The notes beneath the pieces were generated by a model. That model did not search any database. It was not told where the DNA came from and saw only the letters and a program-made list of their open reading frames with translations. The position numbers and the translations under genes were made by a program. Shown piece after piece: positions 24,901 to 36,007 of a stretch of DNA of 64,000 nt. Each line of letters opens with the position of its first letter. Positions within the stretch are counted from its first letter, which is position 1. This stretch comes from Lates calcarifer (lineage: Eukaryota; Chordata; Actinopteri; Centropomidae): contig NC_066835.1 in NCBI RefSeq assembly GCF_001640805.2, positions 2,969,269 through 3,033,268 of the forward strand, in the 5' to 3' direction.

Positions 24901-25376
24901 TTCTAATGTCACTGTAAGGGGGCGGGGTCTCGCGGTAGTGCGCGTGGGTTTGAGGCACCAGCGTGTTTGTCTCGCGCTCCAGCTGTGGCGGGATGCTGAC
25001 AGCAGTCAAGCTGAAAAAGACACGCACAAACCGGAATTTGGGCATTTCTACCTTCAAAATAATTTCGCACAAATGTGACAGTGAATAAAACAACGGCTCT
25101 ATTCATTTGCATGATTCGTGACATTATATAACACCTAAAGTGTAATGATAATTAATTAAAGCCATTCTCTGACACTTAAGCCTTCTGTCATTGCATCTCG
25201 CATTTTGAATTCATGATGTCCCACATAGTTTGTAGTTTCATTTACATACGCAGTAAAGTACGTTGTTGTTTTAGCTGCATAATTGAAGGCTACGCAACTA
25301 CGTTCATTGGTTTTTGTTTAAAAAGTTGTGTCCGGAAATGCTACGTTTTCTGTTTACCGGTTATTGACAATGGTGA

Positions 25377-25555
25377 CGGATAGCGCGGTGGCAAATTGCG
25401 GCATCAACTTTCAGGAAGATTCATTCCCCCTCACCACCACCAGAGCATCTGGACTGGACCACCGAGTTACTTATCTGTAACAGGCTGATGAAACAGAAAG
25501 CTACAGCAGTAGACCAGTATTGGCGTGTTTGGAAGCCAGATATCAGCAGCTGGAG
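25377..25555 (+). other. Candidate first exon, 5'UTR or coding
   Basis: One frame is open from 25377 to 25555. It contains an ATG at 25488 followed by MKQKATAVDQYWRVWKPDIS, with a donor-like TGGAG|gtggta. Its last partial codon joins in phase to the next candidate exon at 25906. Another ATG (25370) in a different frame gives a 36-codon upstream ORF that stops at 25478-25480. I do not recognise the peptide. It may simply be untranslated leader. Confidence 0.3.
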
Positions 25556-25905
25556 GTGGTATGATAAATTAGCGTAATTACTGTTAACTTATATGCTGTA
25601 TAGGTGTTGGTGAAGATGACATTATCAAGGTAGCTATAATGAAATATAGCGTTTCCGGTCAAAATGTAATCTTTAGCTAGCAAGATACGACGCACAGACT
25701 AAAATTCTGACCGAAAGTAGTTGAATGTGGCTGTTCTAATAATAGCAAATAAAGCTATAGGTTTTCATCGTGACTCAAAGACAGGAAAAACACATATTAC
25801 TTCAGTTTTTGAGCTCCACTACAATTTTGTCAACACCCTAAGGCTTGTACTTTTCCGCTTTTATTTTGAAAACCACATTTGAAAATGTCCTGTCTCTTCT
25901 TACAG

Positions 25906-25978
25906 AACATCGGCTGACTTGACGAAGCTTGTGAAGCTGTGGCCGCACCGCAGAGAAGTGAAGTTGAGCATCCTGCAG
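25906..25978 (+). other. Candidate small internal exon with strong splice sites
   Basis: Flanked by a strong acceptor (tgtctcttcttacag) and donor (CTGCAG|gtaatg). The 73-base segment has one frame open in phase with its upstream partner, reading TSADLTKLVKLWPHRREVKL and ending at a codon boundary. No domain is recognised. It is either a 5'UTR exon or part of an N-terminal extension. Confidence 0.45.
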
Positions 25979-26802
25979 GTAATGTACGCTCATACATGGT
26001 GTCAGTGAGGCGTTGTTGGTCATAATATCGTGTATTCTGTAGCTGCGTTTCACTGTAACATTTTACATGGGATGGCAGGACGGCTATTATTATTTTGTGT
26101 GTTTTCTTGTCGCTATTTGATCAGATTGGTAAGATAACACGTAGCTAACGTTAAGGTGAACTGCGTGACCAGATCTGAGAGAGAATGTTGTCCTGTGTGT
26201 GTAATGTGTTTTGGATAACATGTTAGACGAGTGTTGAGGCACCTGAACTGGTCCTGGGCTTGTCCATTCCCCAAACTGGCTTCATTCATTGTCTGTGAGA
26301 GGGAGGTGGTGGTGGTGAGCTGCGGCAAGTGAGCCAGAATTGGACATAACGCCACAGGAAGTGTATTCGGCTTCAAAATAAAGGTCTTGATTTTTGTCTA
26401 GTGGCTAAATAAACGAAGTAATTGGGCGTGTGGAGCTGCTGATGTGGTGTTAAAATACCGTACTGGTAACAAAGCGGAACTATGGCTGAAACACTGGCAG
26501 TAATAGAATTGCGTGCTTTTTGTGATGCAGTTTTATTTTGAAAACAGTGGGTTTGGAGGCTTTATTATTCCCTTTAGCTTGACAATGCTTATAGTAGAAC
26601 AACTGTGTAGTTCGGTCTGTAGCATTATGTTGAAAAACTGTAGTAGTCTGCTTCTACTGTACACGGGTGCTTTGTTAATCGACATTGCCCAGTACTGTTG
26701 GTGTGTGGCTTGAAAACACAGGGGTGCAGGTGTTTTGTGTCCGGGATAACAGCAGCTGTAACGTCTTATTATCCAGTCACCCCAATTTTAAAATCTCCAA
26801 AT

Positions 26803-26806
<4 letters not shown>

Positions 26807-26834
<28 letters not shown>
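26807..26834 (+). repeat. 28-base T homopolymer
   Basis: Uninterrupted T-run followed by acacag, which by chance resembles a splice acceptor. No exon follows that I can support. Prone to sequencing length error. Confidence 0.95.
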
Positions 26835-26839
<5 letters not shown>

Positions 26840-27451
26840 GGTGCGTGTCATTTGTGGTTATGGGTTGTGGTTGTTGTGATGCTGTATTGGGCTACATCAG
26901 CGTAATGCGACCCGTTTGTAGAAAAGACACCCTCCATTCAAAAAAATCTGGCACTTTAATATTTATTAATTCGCCTTCAAGCGCGCATGCCCGTTAAGAA
27001 CAGGACTTTATAAATGATTTTTTTTTTTTTTTTTTTTTGGCAAATACACCATCCACCAACCAGCACTTATTTTTTCCATTTTTTTATTTAGTCCAGTCTC
27101 GTGTCCATCTCTAGTTTGGTGGAAGATCATGTGAAAACCGGTGCCAGAGGTCTACATTTACTCAATTTATGAATGCCGAACATACACCTAGATCTTCAGT
27201 ATTCAGAAAATACTATTGTTCATGTTTTTTAATACATGCATTAGCTTGAAAAGCATATTTAGGCTAAAAAAAATTGATTCAATTCAACGGAATTCGGCGT
27301 TGCAGTTCCCCGCATGCAACAGAAAGCGAAACCTATCGGCCCCAACGCCGCCTGCATAACGCCTTCCTGCTGCTCGGACATTTCTGCGTAACCTGCTTGC
27401 AAGGAATCCAACATGACATCATGCGTGAGAAACAGGCTCGTTCGGGGCGGA

Positions 27452-27481
27452 TTTTTTATTTATTTATTTATTTATTTATTT
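27452..27481 (+). repeat. (TTTA)n microsatellite
   Basis: Seven tandem TTTA units preceding tgtggccgc. Confidence 0.92.
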
Positions 27482-27994
27482 GTGGCCGCAGGACCAAATC
27501 GCCGATAATATTACATAACCACAACTGAGCTTAAATTGGTGGGTTGATTCGGATGTCAGTGTAGTGGCCAAGTGGATAAGCTTTAACGTCCCATGCTACA
27601 GAGGATTTCGGGAAGACTGGTGTTTTTTTCGTCTATTTCCATCCCCGTTTGAAATAAAAATCAAAAACAATATGCGTGAGGATGTGCCTACAGAGAGCAA
27701 GAAAATGAGCGACTGTACAGATCAACTCTGCAGCGCTAAAACACTCCTCATTGCAATGATGCCCGCTGGATTAGAGGGCATCTGAGGACAGCTGTGGCTG
27801 GCAACATTGCTCTGCTGCAAAACACTTGATACAACAGAGCATTTTTACATTTCCTCAGTGTGAGTGTGACTGGTTTATCATACGTTTTAGAATATGGCAC
27901 ACTACACACAGCATTACTGAGCACAAAGTGGAGCAATGACTTCTGACTTTCTGAGTATTTGATCCATATGATAAATTAGCCATTATCATGGGAG

Positions 27995-28345
27995 ACTGGG
28001 AGATCTGAAGTGATTATTTTAATCAGTGATTAATCTATTCATCATATATATGTATATGTATATGTATATGTATATATATAAAATGTGTGAAAAAATGCCC
28101 ATCACAAATTCCGAGAGCCCATGGTGTGGTCTTCAGAATGGCTTGTTTTTTCCTATTAACAGCACAATACCTTAATGTACACAGTTTAATTTGAGATAAA
28201 ACAAAGAAAAACAGCAGGTCCTTACATTTAAAGAAGCTGGAAGCAGTGAGTATTTCAAATTTTTACTTGATAAATCATTCAAATAATTCAGTGATAATCA
28301 AAATTTTGGTGATTAATTTTTCTGTCGACTGACTAATGGATGGAT
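27995..28345. repeat. Dispersed teleost repeat copy, gattaatcgat type
   Basis: Contains 'tgattattttaatcagtgat', a TATATG run (28044-28080), 'atgcccatcacaaattccga', 'gagataaaacaaagaaaaac' and 'attaatttttctgtcgactg'. These ordered words identify a longer copy of the family present elsewhere in the window, here interrupted by the simple repeat. Confidence 0.65.
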
Positions 28346-30949
28346 GAACATGATATGTGATCTGATCCATCATTTCAGGCTCAGGTTTTAGCGTAACACA
28401 AGCCATACACAGCTGGTGAACATTGTGTCACATGCTATGGGCATGTATGTTCAGCGTCTCTTTATATGAAGTGAAACATGGTGATAGGATGTAGTAACAT
28501 ATCACAGATACAAATGGAGGCAGATAATGACTCAGGCCTGGACAAAGTGATTTCTCTGTCATTACTGTTTTACAGTAAAGTCTTAACAGTTGCAGTATGT
28601 GATGTGCTGTCATCCTTTTACTTGAACCCGAGGCTGCCTCTTTGTGTGTCATGTTGTCCTGCTGTCTCACTCAGTAGTGAAGGGGTCAGATTTTTGTCAT
28701 TCCTTTGTCACACTGCGTCCTTGACAGGGATTTTCTTTTCCTCAGAGGCCCTGTGGAAAATCCAGTGGCTGCAACTGTGGTTGTTTATCATTTTTCTTCC
28801 CCCCGGTGTCGTCCTTCACCTCAGGACGGACACACAGGGGACATAACAGTTCACTACTGTATGTTCCAGCAGTCAGATGTGATGCTGTGTACCCGCATCA
28901 ATCACTCACACGGATGATGAACAGGAGGCAGTGCCTGTCATTGGTTGCTGTAGGATTGCAAGTCTGGGCAACATTGACCTCATGTACCTTTTATAAGTGC
29001 TACACAACATTTTTGAAACAGAATGTATCCCTTGTGTCATAAATCTGTCGGTTGTACCACAAATACACATATTTAAAGGACAGTGCACGGATTTTACACA
29101 AGAGCAGTTCACTGGTCATGGTGAGTAATATTCAGTGTGTGGAAACAGTGTCTTCTGTGGCCCTGGAGGAGCTTTCCAAAGAGATAACCACAATGATATC
29201 ATGGTTACACTGATATAGAGTGTGGATACTGGACCGGAGCCTGACAGGATCCGGTGGGTCAGGCAGGGTTCAGACAAAGATTTCGAAATGATGTTCAGCT
29301 GAACAATAGGCAGTGAACATATGTCACTGTACACTGTGACACTACACTACACAATGTGTACACTGTCTTTCGACAGTCATTTACAGGGTGTGTATAATCA
29401 GAGTAAACAGCTGTGACCTTGGTTACACAACTGTACATATAATCTCTTATATGTACCCTGATACCTGTAGTATACCACATATTGTTGGATCACTATTTCA
29501 CACTTCTCAAGATAATGTGTCAGGCAAGTGCTCTGCTGTCTTCTGAACATCCCAGAGTGTGGTTCTCACAAAAGGCAAGGAGCCAAGTGTTTAAAACGGC
29601 TATTAGAAAAGCTCTTGTGAACTGCATATAGGTCAGTTCATTACTGTTTTATATTGGTAAGCGATGAAAAGTATCAAGCTAAAAATTGTTTTAAAAATAT
29701 ATTGTTAGCAACCCCTGTAATGCATACTGACAGATCTTTTATTCATAACAACTTACCACGCTCTGTATCTAGCATAAACAAAACCAACATCAGCACCATT
29801 ATCAGCACTGTAATTCCTGTTAGTTTGTTATAGATCCCTGTTGGTTAGAGTTACCCCTAACAAGCTTAATGTTTCATGGGTGCTAAAGTGGGAGCATAAT
29901 GGCCTTATTGTGGCACAGATAGGCCTGGAGCCCAAATGGCTTTCACTGTGTTTGCCACTGGAGCCAGAATGGTGTGTGTGGTTTCTTGACACTGGACATG
30001 ACTAGCACGTCTCAAAAGGCAACCAGTCTCAGAGTTAACCCTGCCCGGCTTATAGCACATACAGTGGTGGTATGGTAAACATTTATGCGGCACGCAGAGT
30101 CTCAGAGCATGTCCTGAAGTCCCACAGCGTGCTTTTGCATTATGAAATGGCATCGTCTCTCGTTTTTTAGCTGAGGCCCTGTCAAAGGTCCCTCTGTTCA
30201 GTCAAGGGTAGTAGAGCCCAAAAGGACAACATTGATATTCATACAGCTCGTTCTTATGGAGTCACCAGCGGGTGCCTCATCCCTCAGGTGTCAGTCATTA
30301 CAGTGTCCTTGGCAGCAGGTGAAATGTGAGGGCACTTGTATCTCTTGAGCTTCACCAATGCCCATATCGTTCATCCAGGCACTTAGCAAAGGGAGAGAAT
30401 GCCAAACAAACATACATCCTGAGACATAAAATGAACAGTCCTCCAGATGAGTGAAAATGTATTTACCTGAAAGAAAATGTGGAATCGTGCTTCATAGCTT
30501 TGCCAAGCTGGTCCCTTTGAAGATAACTGAAACATATTGATGAAAAAAAAAATACATTGGAAAAATGGGCAGCAGTTTTTTCATATATTAATCATGTCCA
30601 ATGTTAGGGCTGGGTATATTTAACATTTGTCAGTACATTGCTTACATACTGTACAGTACCAAAAATAATACTTTTTAGTACTGTCTTAAGTGGTTAGTAT
30701 GCTTCAAAGAAAGTGCTTGTTGGATGGTTGAAACAGTGTCTGTTAGCCCTTTGCCCACATCTTTCTGACTTCTGGTTAAATTGTGGGGATGTGTCAGACA
30801 ATTTTTGTCACAGGCACACCTGCACAGACAGACAGCGATTAGTCAACTGTGCAGAGGTGAGAAGTTATCCCAGTGAAGCCAAGTAAAGTCATCCCAGAAA
30901 GCTCCAACTTTTAGTACTCATAGTGTTTCATACTCCATGGAAAGGCTGC

Positions 30950-31760
30950 TGCTAAGGATTGTTTTCACTGTTGATCAATCTGATGGTTAATTTTTCCCTT
31001 GATCAGTTGATAGTTTGCTGTCAGAAAATTGTAAAATAAATAAATAAATAAATAAAAAATAGGCTATAGCCCAGAGCCTAAATGTCTGTACAAGTTCTCA
31101 GTCATCCAGGTCATGTTGGTCTTAAGTGCTAGAGTTGAAGGCAGCTGGACTTCTTTTAGGTTTCTTGAAGATGATTCACCTCTCATCCAAAAGGCTTCTT
31201 CTGTTCTAGAGGCTGGCTGGGGAGTCCCAGGTTTTTAACCTCTTAGAGTCAACACACATGATGTCAGGGTGGGGCAACAAAGCACCAACAAGCCACATCT
31301 GGGCTCATGTTACCATAACAACTCACATTACAACAGGGTTGGTCAACAACTCTCAGGACCACCTCCAAGAGTTTAAATACCTGTACCCCAACCAGTCTTT
31401 AGAACTAAGGAAGGCTTTCAGATGCTAGGTGAAATGTTTTTGAGAAATCTAAAAGAAGTCTAGTTGCTTTCAACTCTAGCACTTAATACCAGAGCCTAAA
31501 CTGACATATCTGACTGTCTTGTTTTGTCTGACCAGCAGAACAAACTCAAATTCTTTCAGTTTAGTGTCATAGAGAATGACGAAAATCAGAAAATATTCAC
31601 ATTTGATAAGCTGGAGAAGTGAATTTTTTGTGACTTTGGCTTTATAAGATGATTTAAACAGTTAACTCATCAACAGATTTGTTGCCAGTGGATTTTCTGT
31701 TTATGGACTTATCAGCTAAACAAATAATTTCAGCTATTTTCTATTGGTACCAAAAAATAC
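30950..31760. repeat. Dispersed repeat copy split by a younger insertion
   Basis: The left part (30950-31070) reads 'tttcactgttgatcaatctg' to 'ctgtcagaaaattgtaaaat', with a TAAA microsatellite (31036-31058). The right part (31501-31760) reads 'ttgttttgtctgaccagcag' and 'gacgaaaatcagaaaatatt'. Together they form one unit of the gattaatcgat-type family, broken by the hairpin element between them. Confidence 0.55.
31083..31488. mobile_element. Hairpin (foldback) element with 12-bp target duplication
   Basis: Two arms of about 125-130 bases are inverted copies: AAGTGCTAGAGTTGAA (31124-31139) pairs with TTCAACTCTAGCACTT (31469-31484), and similarity continues inward through TTCTTTTAG, CACCT, GGCTT, TTCTA, TGGGG and TTTAA blocks to about 31253 and 31361. 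The flanks carry the direct repeat CCAGAGCCTAAA at 31071-31082 and 31489-31500, a target-site duplication. There is no ORF. The arm sequence resembles a motif common in fish retroelement debris, but I cannot name the family; Penelope-like origin is one possibility. Confidence 0.75.
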
Positions 31761-32135
31761 AGTTGTTTGATACACAGTATTAGTTAATTCATTTGAAACA
31801 GCAGAGTCAAAGTAGCCAGTTCAGGATAACACAATATTTATGCTCATTCTCATCCACTACAGTTTAAATAGGAAGTAGGAAATGACCATTCACCATTTCT
31901 TACAGTGGTTGCAGTATATAATGCTGAACTTGCATTACTCTTATTGGAACAGATCTCTTCCCAGTGCAATATATCATCAGACTCCATGTCCTTGCCTTGA
32001 ACATGGAAAATACCATTTTTTAAAAACTGTAAGCGACTACAGCAGCAATAAATCACAAATTCCTTGTGCAAAACCTTGTGTTTATGATTTAAGATGTGTC
32101 ATGTAACCAGCACTCACATGTTAGGATGGGTAGCA

Positions 32136-32166
32136 CACACATACACACACACACATACATACACAC
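32136..32166. repeat. (CA)n microsatellite
   Basis: CA units with two catac interruptions. Confidence 0.85.
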
Positions 32167-32381
32167 TTAGATAAGGTTGACAACATTCCAGCTAGTCATG
32201 CAATAGGGGACCCTAGGGTGGCCCTGGTCATCAATCAGCAGGACTTCCCCCAGCCTCAGAGGCACAAGCTTAAATGTCAAAACTGCTGTAAGCGAACAGA
32301 TTTCCTCCCTGCCGGCAACTGGCCTAAGACGGTGGGAGCGGAAATTGACTCTCATCCTTGTTAATGAAAGGATACACTTGC

Positions 32382-32382
<1 letters not shown>

Positions 32383-32431
<49 letters not shown>
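32383..32431 (+). repeat. (GT)n microsatellite
   Basis: About 24 uninterrupted TG units followed by tgcgtgcgcg, an alternating purine-pyrimidine tract able to adopt Z-DNA. A second, shorter (TG)n lies at 32579-32597. Long Cys-Val open frames here are artefacts of the repeat. Confidence 0.95.
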
Positions 32432-32436
<5 letters not shown>

Positions 32437-35400
32437 CGCGTGTTTACATCCTTACCTACGCATTTGCTTGCCCATGTGCTTGCACGCTTGTACACAGGAA
32501 AACGTGTTGGCAGAAAAGCTTGCACGTGTGTTTTGTGAATGCTGTATCCTCGGGTATTAAGTGTCGTGTTTACATGCAGTGTGTGTGTGTGTGTGTATGT
32601 AGAGGTGCATGGGAATCAGAGCATGTGCGGACTCACTGTGAGTTGTTAGGCCCTTGGCCGAGCTGCAGCCCTCTGCTGGAAGGGGTTGGATGCCGTCAGT
32701 GACCCTGGAGGCGAGCGTATGCACTCAGCTTGGGTTGCTCTGCGAGATGGAAGGGCCTCTGGTTTCTGTGACCCCCGTGGAGAGAGCAGCCTGTCAGGCA
32801 GAAGGCCTGTCAGCTGCAGTTCTCATTCACAAATCACCTGCATACACACACACTCACACATACACAGATAAGCCACAGAATGTACCCACATTCTGTCTGC
32901 CAACCGTGTCCCTGCTAATTGTATTTGATTGTATATGATATTATTTGGTTCATAAAGATTAACATCCATCAGGCCTTTCCCAGGTCAAACATTTTGACAT
33001 GTCATTTTAGGAAACACATCAGTGTTACTAACGGCAATCACAGGGCCTTGATATTGTGTATGCCAGCTCACCAGAGCACTTAATGGAATGGGGCCATTAA
33101 TGTAATTTGCATGTTTTTCCTTCTGTAACAAGTAAAAATGTCTGGTGTGAAAAAGGCTCAAACTAGGTTTCAATCATTTCTGGCCTATTTCTTGGTCACA
33201 AATTGTCATGTAAGACTTGTTCAGTGTGAAATTAGGAGTGTAAGTGTGGCTGGTATTTAGGTAGTGTATGATTTTTTATAAAAAAAATAATGAAAGAATT
33301 AATAATAATTGATACATTGAATAAATTTTTAATTAATTTGCCTTTTTACACATCCAACAGACATGAAGCAATATAAGCATTCATTTAGCTCAGGTTTGGT
33401 CTCCACTAACTCTAGAGAAAAGTATCTGTCTCTGGCTTTTTCGCTGAAAACAGTTGCCTTCTGCTGGAAACTAGGTTGATGAGAATGGTGAAAGTGAACC
33501 AAAACAGTAAACTGACCGAAACAATGAGCTGAAAGATGTAAATTTCCCCATTGTGGGACTAATAAAGGATTATCTTATCTTAAAATGCTAAGAGGAATGG
33601 CAGAGTCAGTAATAATTCTCTGTAGCTCATTCACATTACGCAGTCATTTGATTAATTGTTAATATAAAATAATTGATTACAGCTGCTTTAGTATGCAAAT
33701 TCTGAGGAGAAAGTCTTTTAAAGAGAAAGGAAACTGACCAGAGTGACATCCACTCCACACTGTGTCGCCTCCTCTCTTCTGCTCGCTCTTGTTGACACTG
33801 TCATTGTTGATCAAGGTCGATTTTATCTGAGTAGAGAGAGGACGTGTGTATGGTACTAGACCGCAGGCTTTTGTATTATGAAACAGCAGTTGTGTCTACT
33901 TTCCTGGATTTGTCCCACAGTGGGTCTTTTGTCCATGATCGTCCTGTGATAAAGACTGCAGCCCTGGTAGATAGCCTGGTTTCACACAGAGCTACTGCTG
34001 ACTCAGCTGGTACCTTCAGGATAGAGCTCAGTATCATTGGCAGCCATGTCTCAATTATTGCTTTGCATTGTGAGTGTATGTCAAAATATTACTGCTGCCT
34101 AAAGTAACACTAGCTTGTCCTTGTTTCTCTATGTGGAAGATATAGATTCCTGGACAGGCAGGCTCTTTGGCAGCCTGCCTCATCCCTGTCTGTTGATTCA
34201 CTGTTGGTGAAATAAGAGAACATATGGCTGCTCTCTCCCTGCATTACATCACCTTCAGATCCAAGCAGATTGGTTTGCATTTACAGTCGAGCGCAAGGGG
34301 AAAAAAAATGGATGGGTTTTATCTGAGCTGTGTTTTCTGTAAAAATTGGCATGCCAGCCTCAGAAATGAACTGTGTCTTAATGAAGTGGATGCACAAAAG
34401 GTCAGTGACTTCTTTTTTTTTTTTTTTGCTTGAAATAAAAGCAGGCTAGGATGTACTTTTGTACTCTGTATCCTGCTTAACCCAGCACACAGCTCAGCCA
34501 GATGCATCAGGCCCAACAGTGTTAGTATTGATCCATCTGAGTTATATCACATCATGCAGAGTTACTGCCCGCTGCACGCATTCAGGCTCCTGTGAAGACT
34601 TTGCATGTGGTTGTTATCAGCTATTCACTGGTTTCCATTAGCTTCCCGATCCAGCTTTTCTCCCTGGCTCTTTTCATGCACTGACGCACCATGCACTCTC
34701 ACTGCTCTGATATTGGTAATGATTTGGTTTGAAACATCTTTATGACATCTCAACCTCAGCTACTGTCTCTTCTTACCAAGCCAAAGCACTTTCATTAGCG
34801 GCCTATTGTGAATCGTAGAGCTGAAGTATTGCTAAGGCTGGGTATGGAAGCTCAATACTTTTGGTACAGACCAAAGTATGGATCCAAAAAAAAAAAAAAT
34901 ACATCATTTTTAGACAGTAGAAATGGGTAAAGGACTTCTATGGCAGCTTTTCTTATAAGACAGCAATCTAGGTCAGTCTAGGTTTGACTTTTTAGTTTGA
35001 GAAAACAGTCCCAACTATATGATACAGCTGTCATCATCAGATGGAGTTTGTTCATTTGCTGTGGAGATTCATCTTTTGATAGGCTACCTTTCCCATCCAT
35101 GTTCAAGTTAGGCATGTAAGGTCATTCTTGACCTGGGAAATAGTTTGACAAAACAATCCCAACTTAAGGTACACTTACTAGCTTTTTCCAGAAGTCCTAA
35201 AAGAGTGAAAAATGTATGAAATCATAACTGTAATTACAGATTCCAATTAAAAATGTCCAATCTAAAACAGATTGCCCCATGGTCGAGCAGTGAGTGCTCT
35301 TAAAACCCACTATGAGCTTGACCAATTGCATGCCATACAGACCTACCAGTAAACTAAGGCTAGTAAATAAATACACTAATGACCAAAGTCATGATGATCA

Positions 35401-35966
35401 GATAGTCACAACACTGGGTTCTTGTTTGGGTTCTACTCCATGTATTAAAATTATCAACAAACATTAGGCTGATTTCTGATTTTACAACAGCAATGAATCT
35501 GAGGAATCAGCTGTTAGTTGCAACCCAAACAGCAATGGGGGCTCCAGAAATGAGTATAACAACATCAGCTGCACAGCCTTGTCTACTTTTCACTGTATGG
35601 GTATGGGGACTTAGGTGTTTGTTCATATCAGTTCAAATGTGACTTTTTGGGAAAATGACAGCCCTAACAGCTGCTGAGTCAACAGATTCATCTCCATGAC
35701 AATCCCATCCACTGATAAAAAGTGCGTGATTCCGTCAAAAGCTTTGGAAAAAGCAGACAAGTGGACTTAGTATGAAGTATCAGAACCAAAACTGAAGATA
35801 TGATATTAGTATTAGTTTAAAGAAAAATGGTTTGTAGTCACAGGTATTGCATCTTTCACAATGTTATACCGTGCCTAGGACCACTTCTGTGAGAGTTTTT
35901 AATATCAGAGTTGCATTGAAATACAACTATGAATATGACATTTTGTGTTTGTGTTTGACATAACAG

Positions 35967-36007
35967 AGCCAGAAACTCAAGAGGCGGAACTCCTCTGATG
36001 TTACCAG
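35967..36007 (+). other. Candidate 41-base exon
   Basis: Acceptor tgtttgacataacag and donor TTACCAG|gtataa enclose 41 bases readable as SQKLKRRNSSDVT plus AG. The reading frame continues in phase both from the 25906-25978 candidate and into the 45027-45063 candidate. The peptide is basic and Ser-rich and looks codon-like, but is too short for any family call. Confidence 0.35.

Larger units (their letters stand above)
24905..25980 (+). promoter_or_regulatory. CpG-rich patch with candidate 5' exons (possible hivep3 start region)
   Basis: CpG-rich sequence with a GC box (ggggcgggg at about 24917) and gcgcg-containing DNA near 25.38 kb marks a likely vertebrate promoter. Downstream, the next long coding gene on this strand is the hivep3-like gene at 49.46 kb; HIVEP genes normally have distant non-coding first exons. 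The link is by position only. The minus strand could also be served. Confidence 0.4.

Noticed and set aside
24845..25124. Minus-strand small protein in the CpG patch
   Set aside because: CpG-rich DNA leaves long chance frames; no domain and no conserved start context.
26807..26840. Splice acceptor after the T28 run
   Set aside because: Pyrimidine run plus acacag arises from the homopolymer; no coding-like or donor-terminated exon follows.
27560..27640. tRNA-like head (gtggccaagtggataagc)
   Set aside because: Only an A-box-like word; no B box or stems.
31124..31486. Hammerhead ribozyme in the hairpin arms
   Set aside because: The arms contain ggatgagaggtgaa-type words that resemble a hammerhead core, but the invariant CTGANGA and GAAA pieces are not present in proper order.
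32345..32702. Cys/Val-rich open frames across the (GT)n tract
   Set aside because: Products of a microsatellite reading frame.
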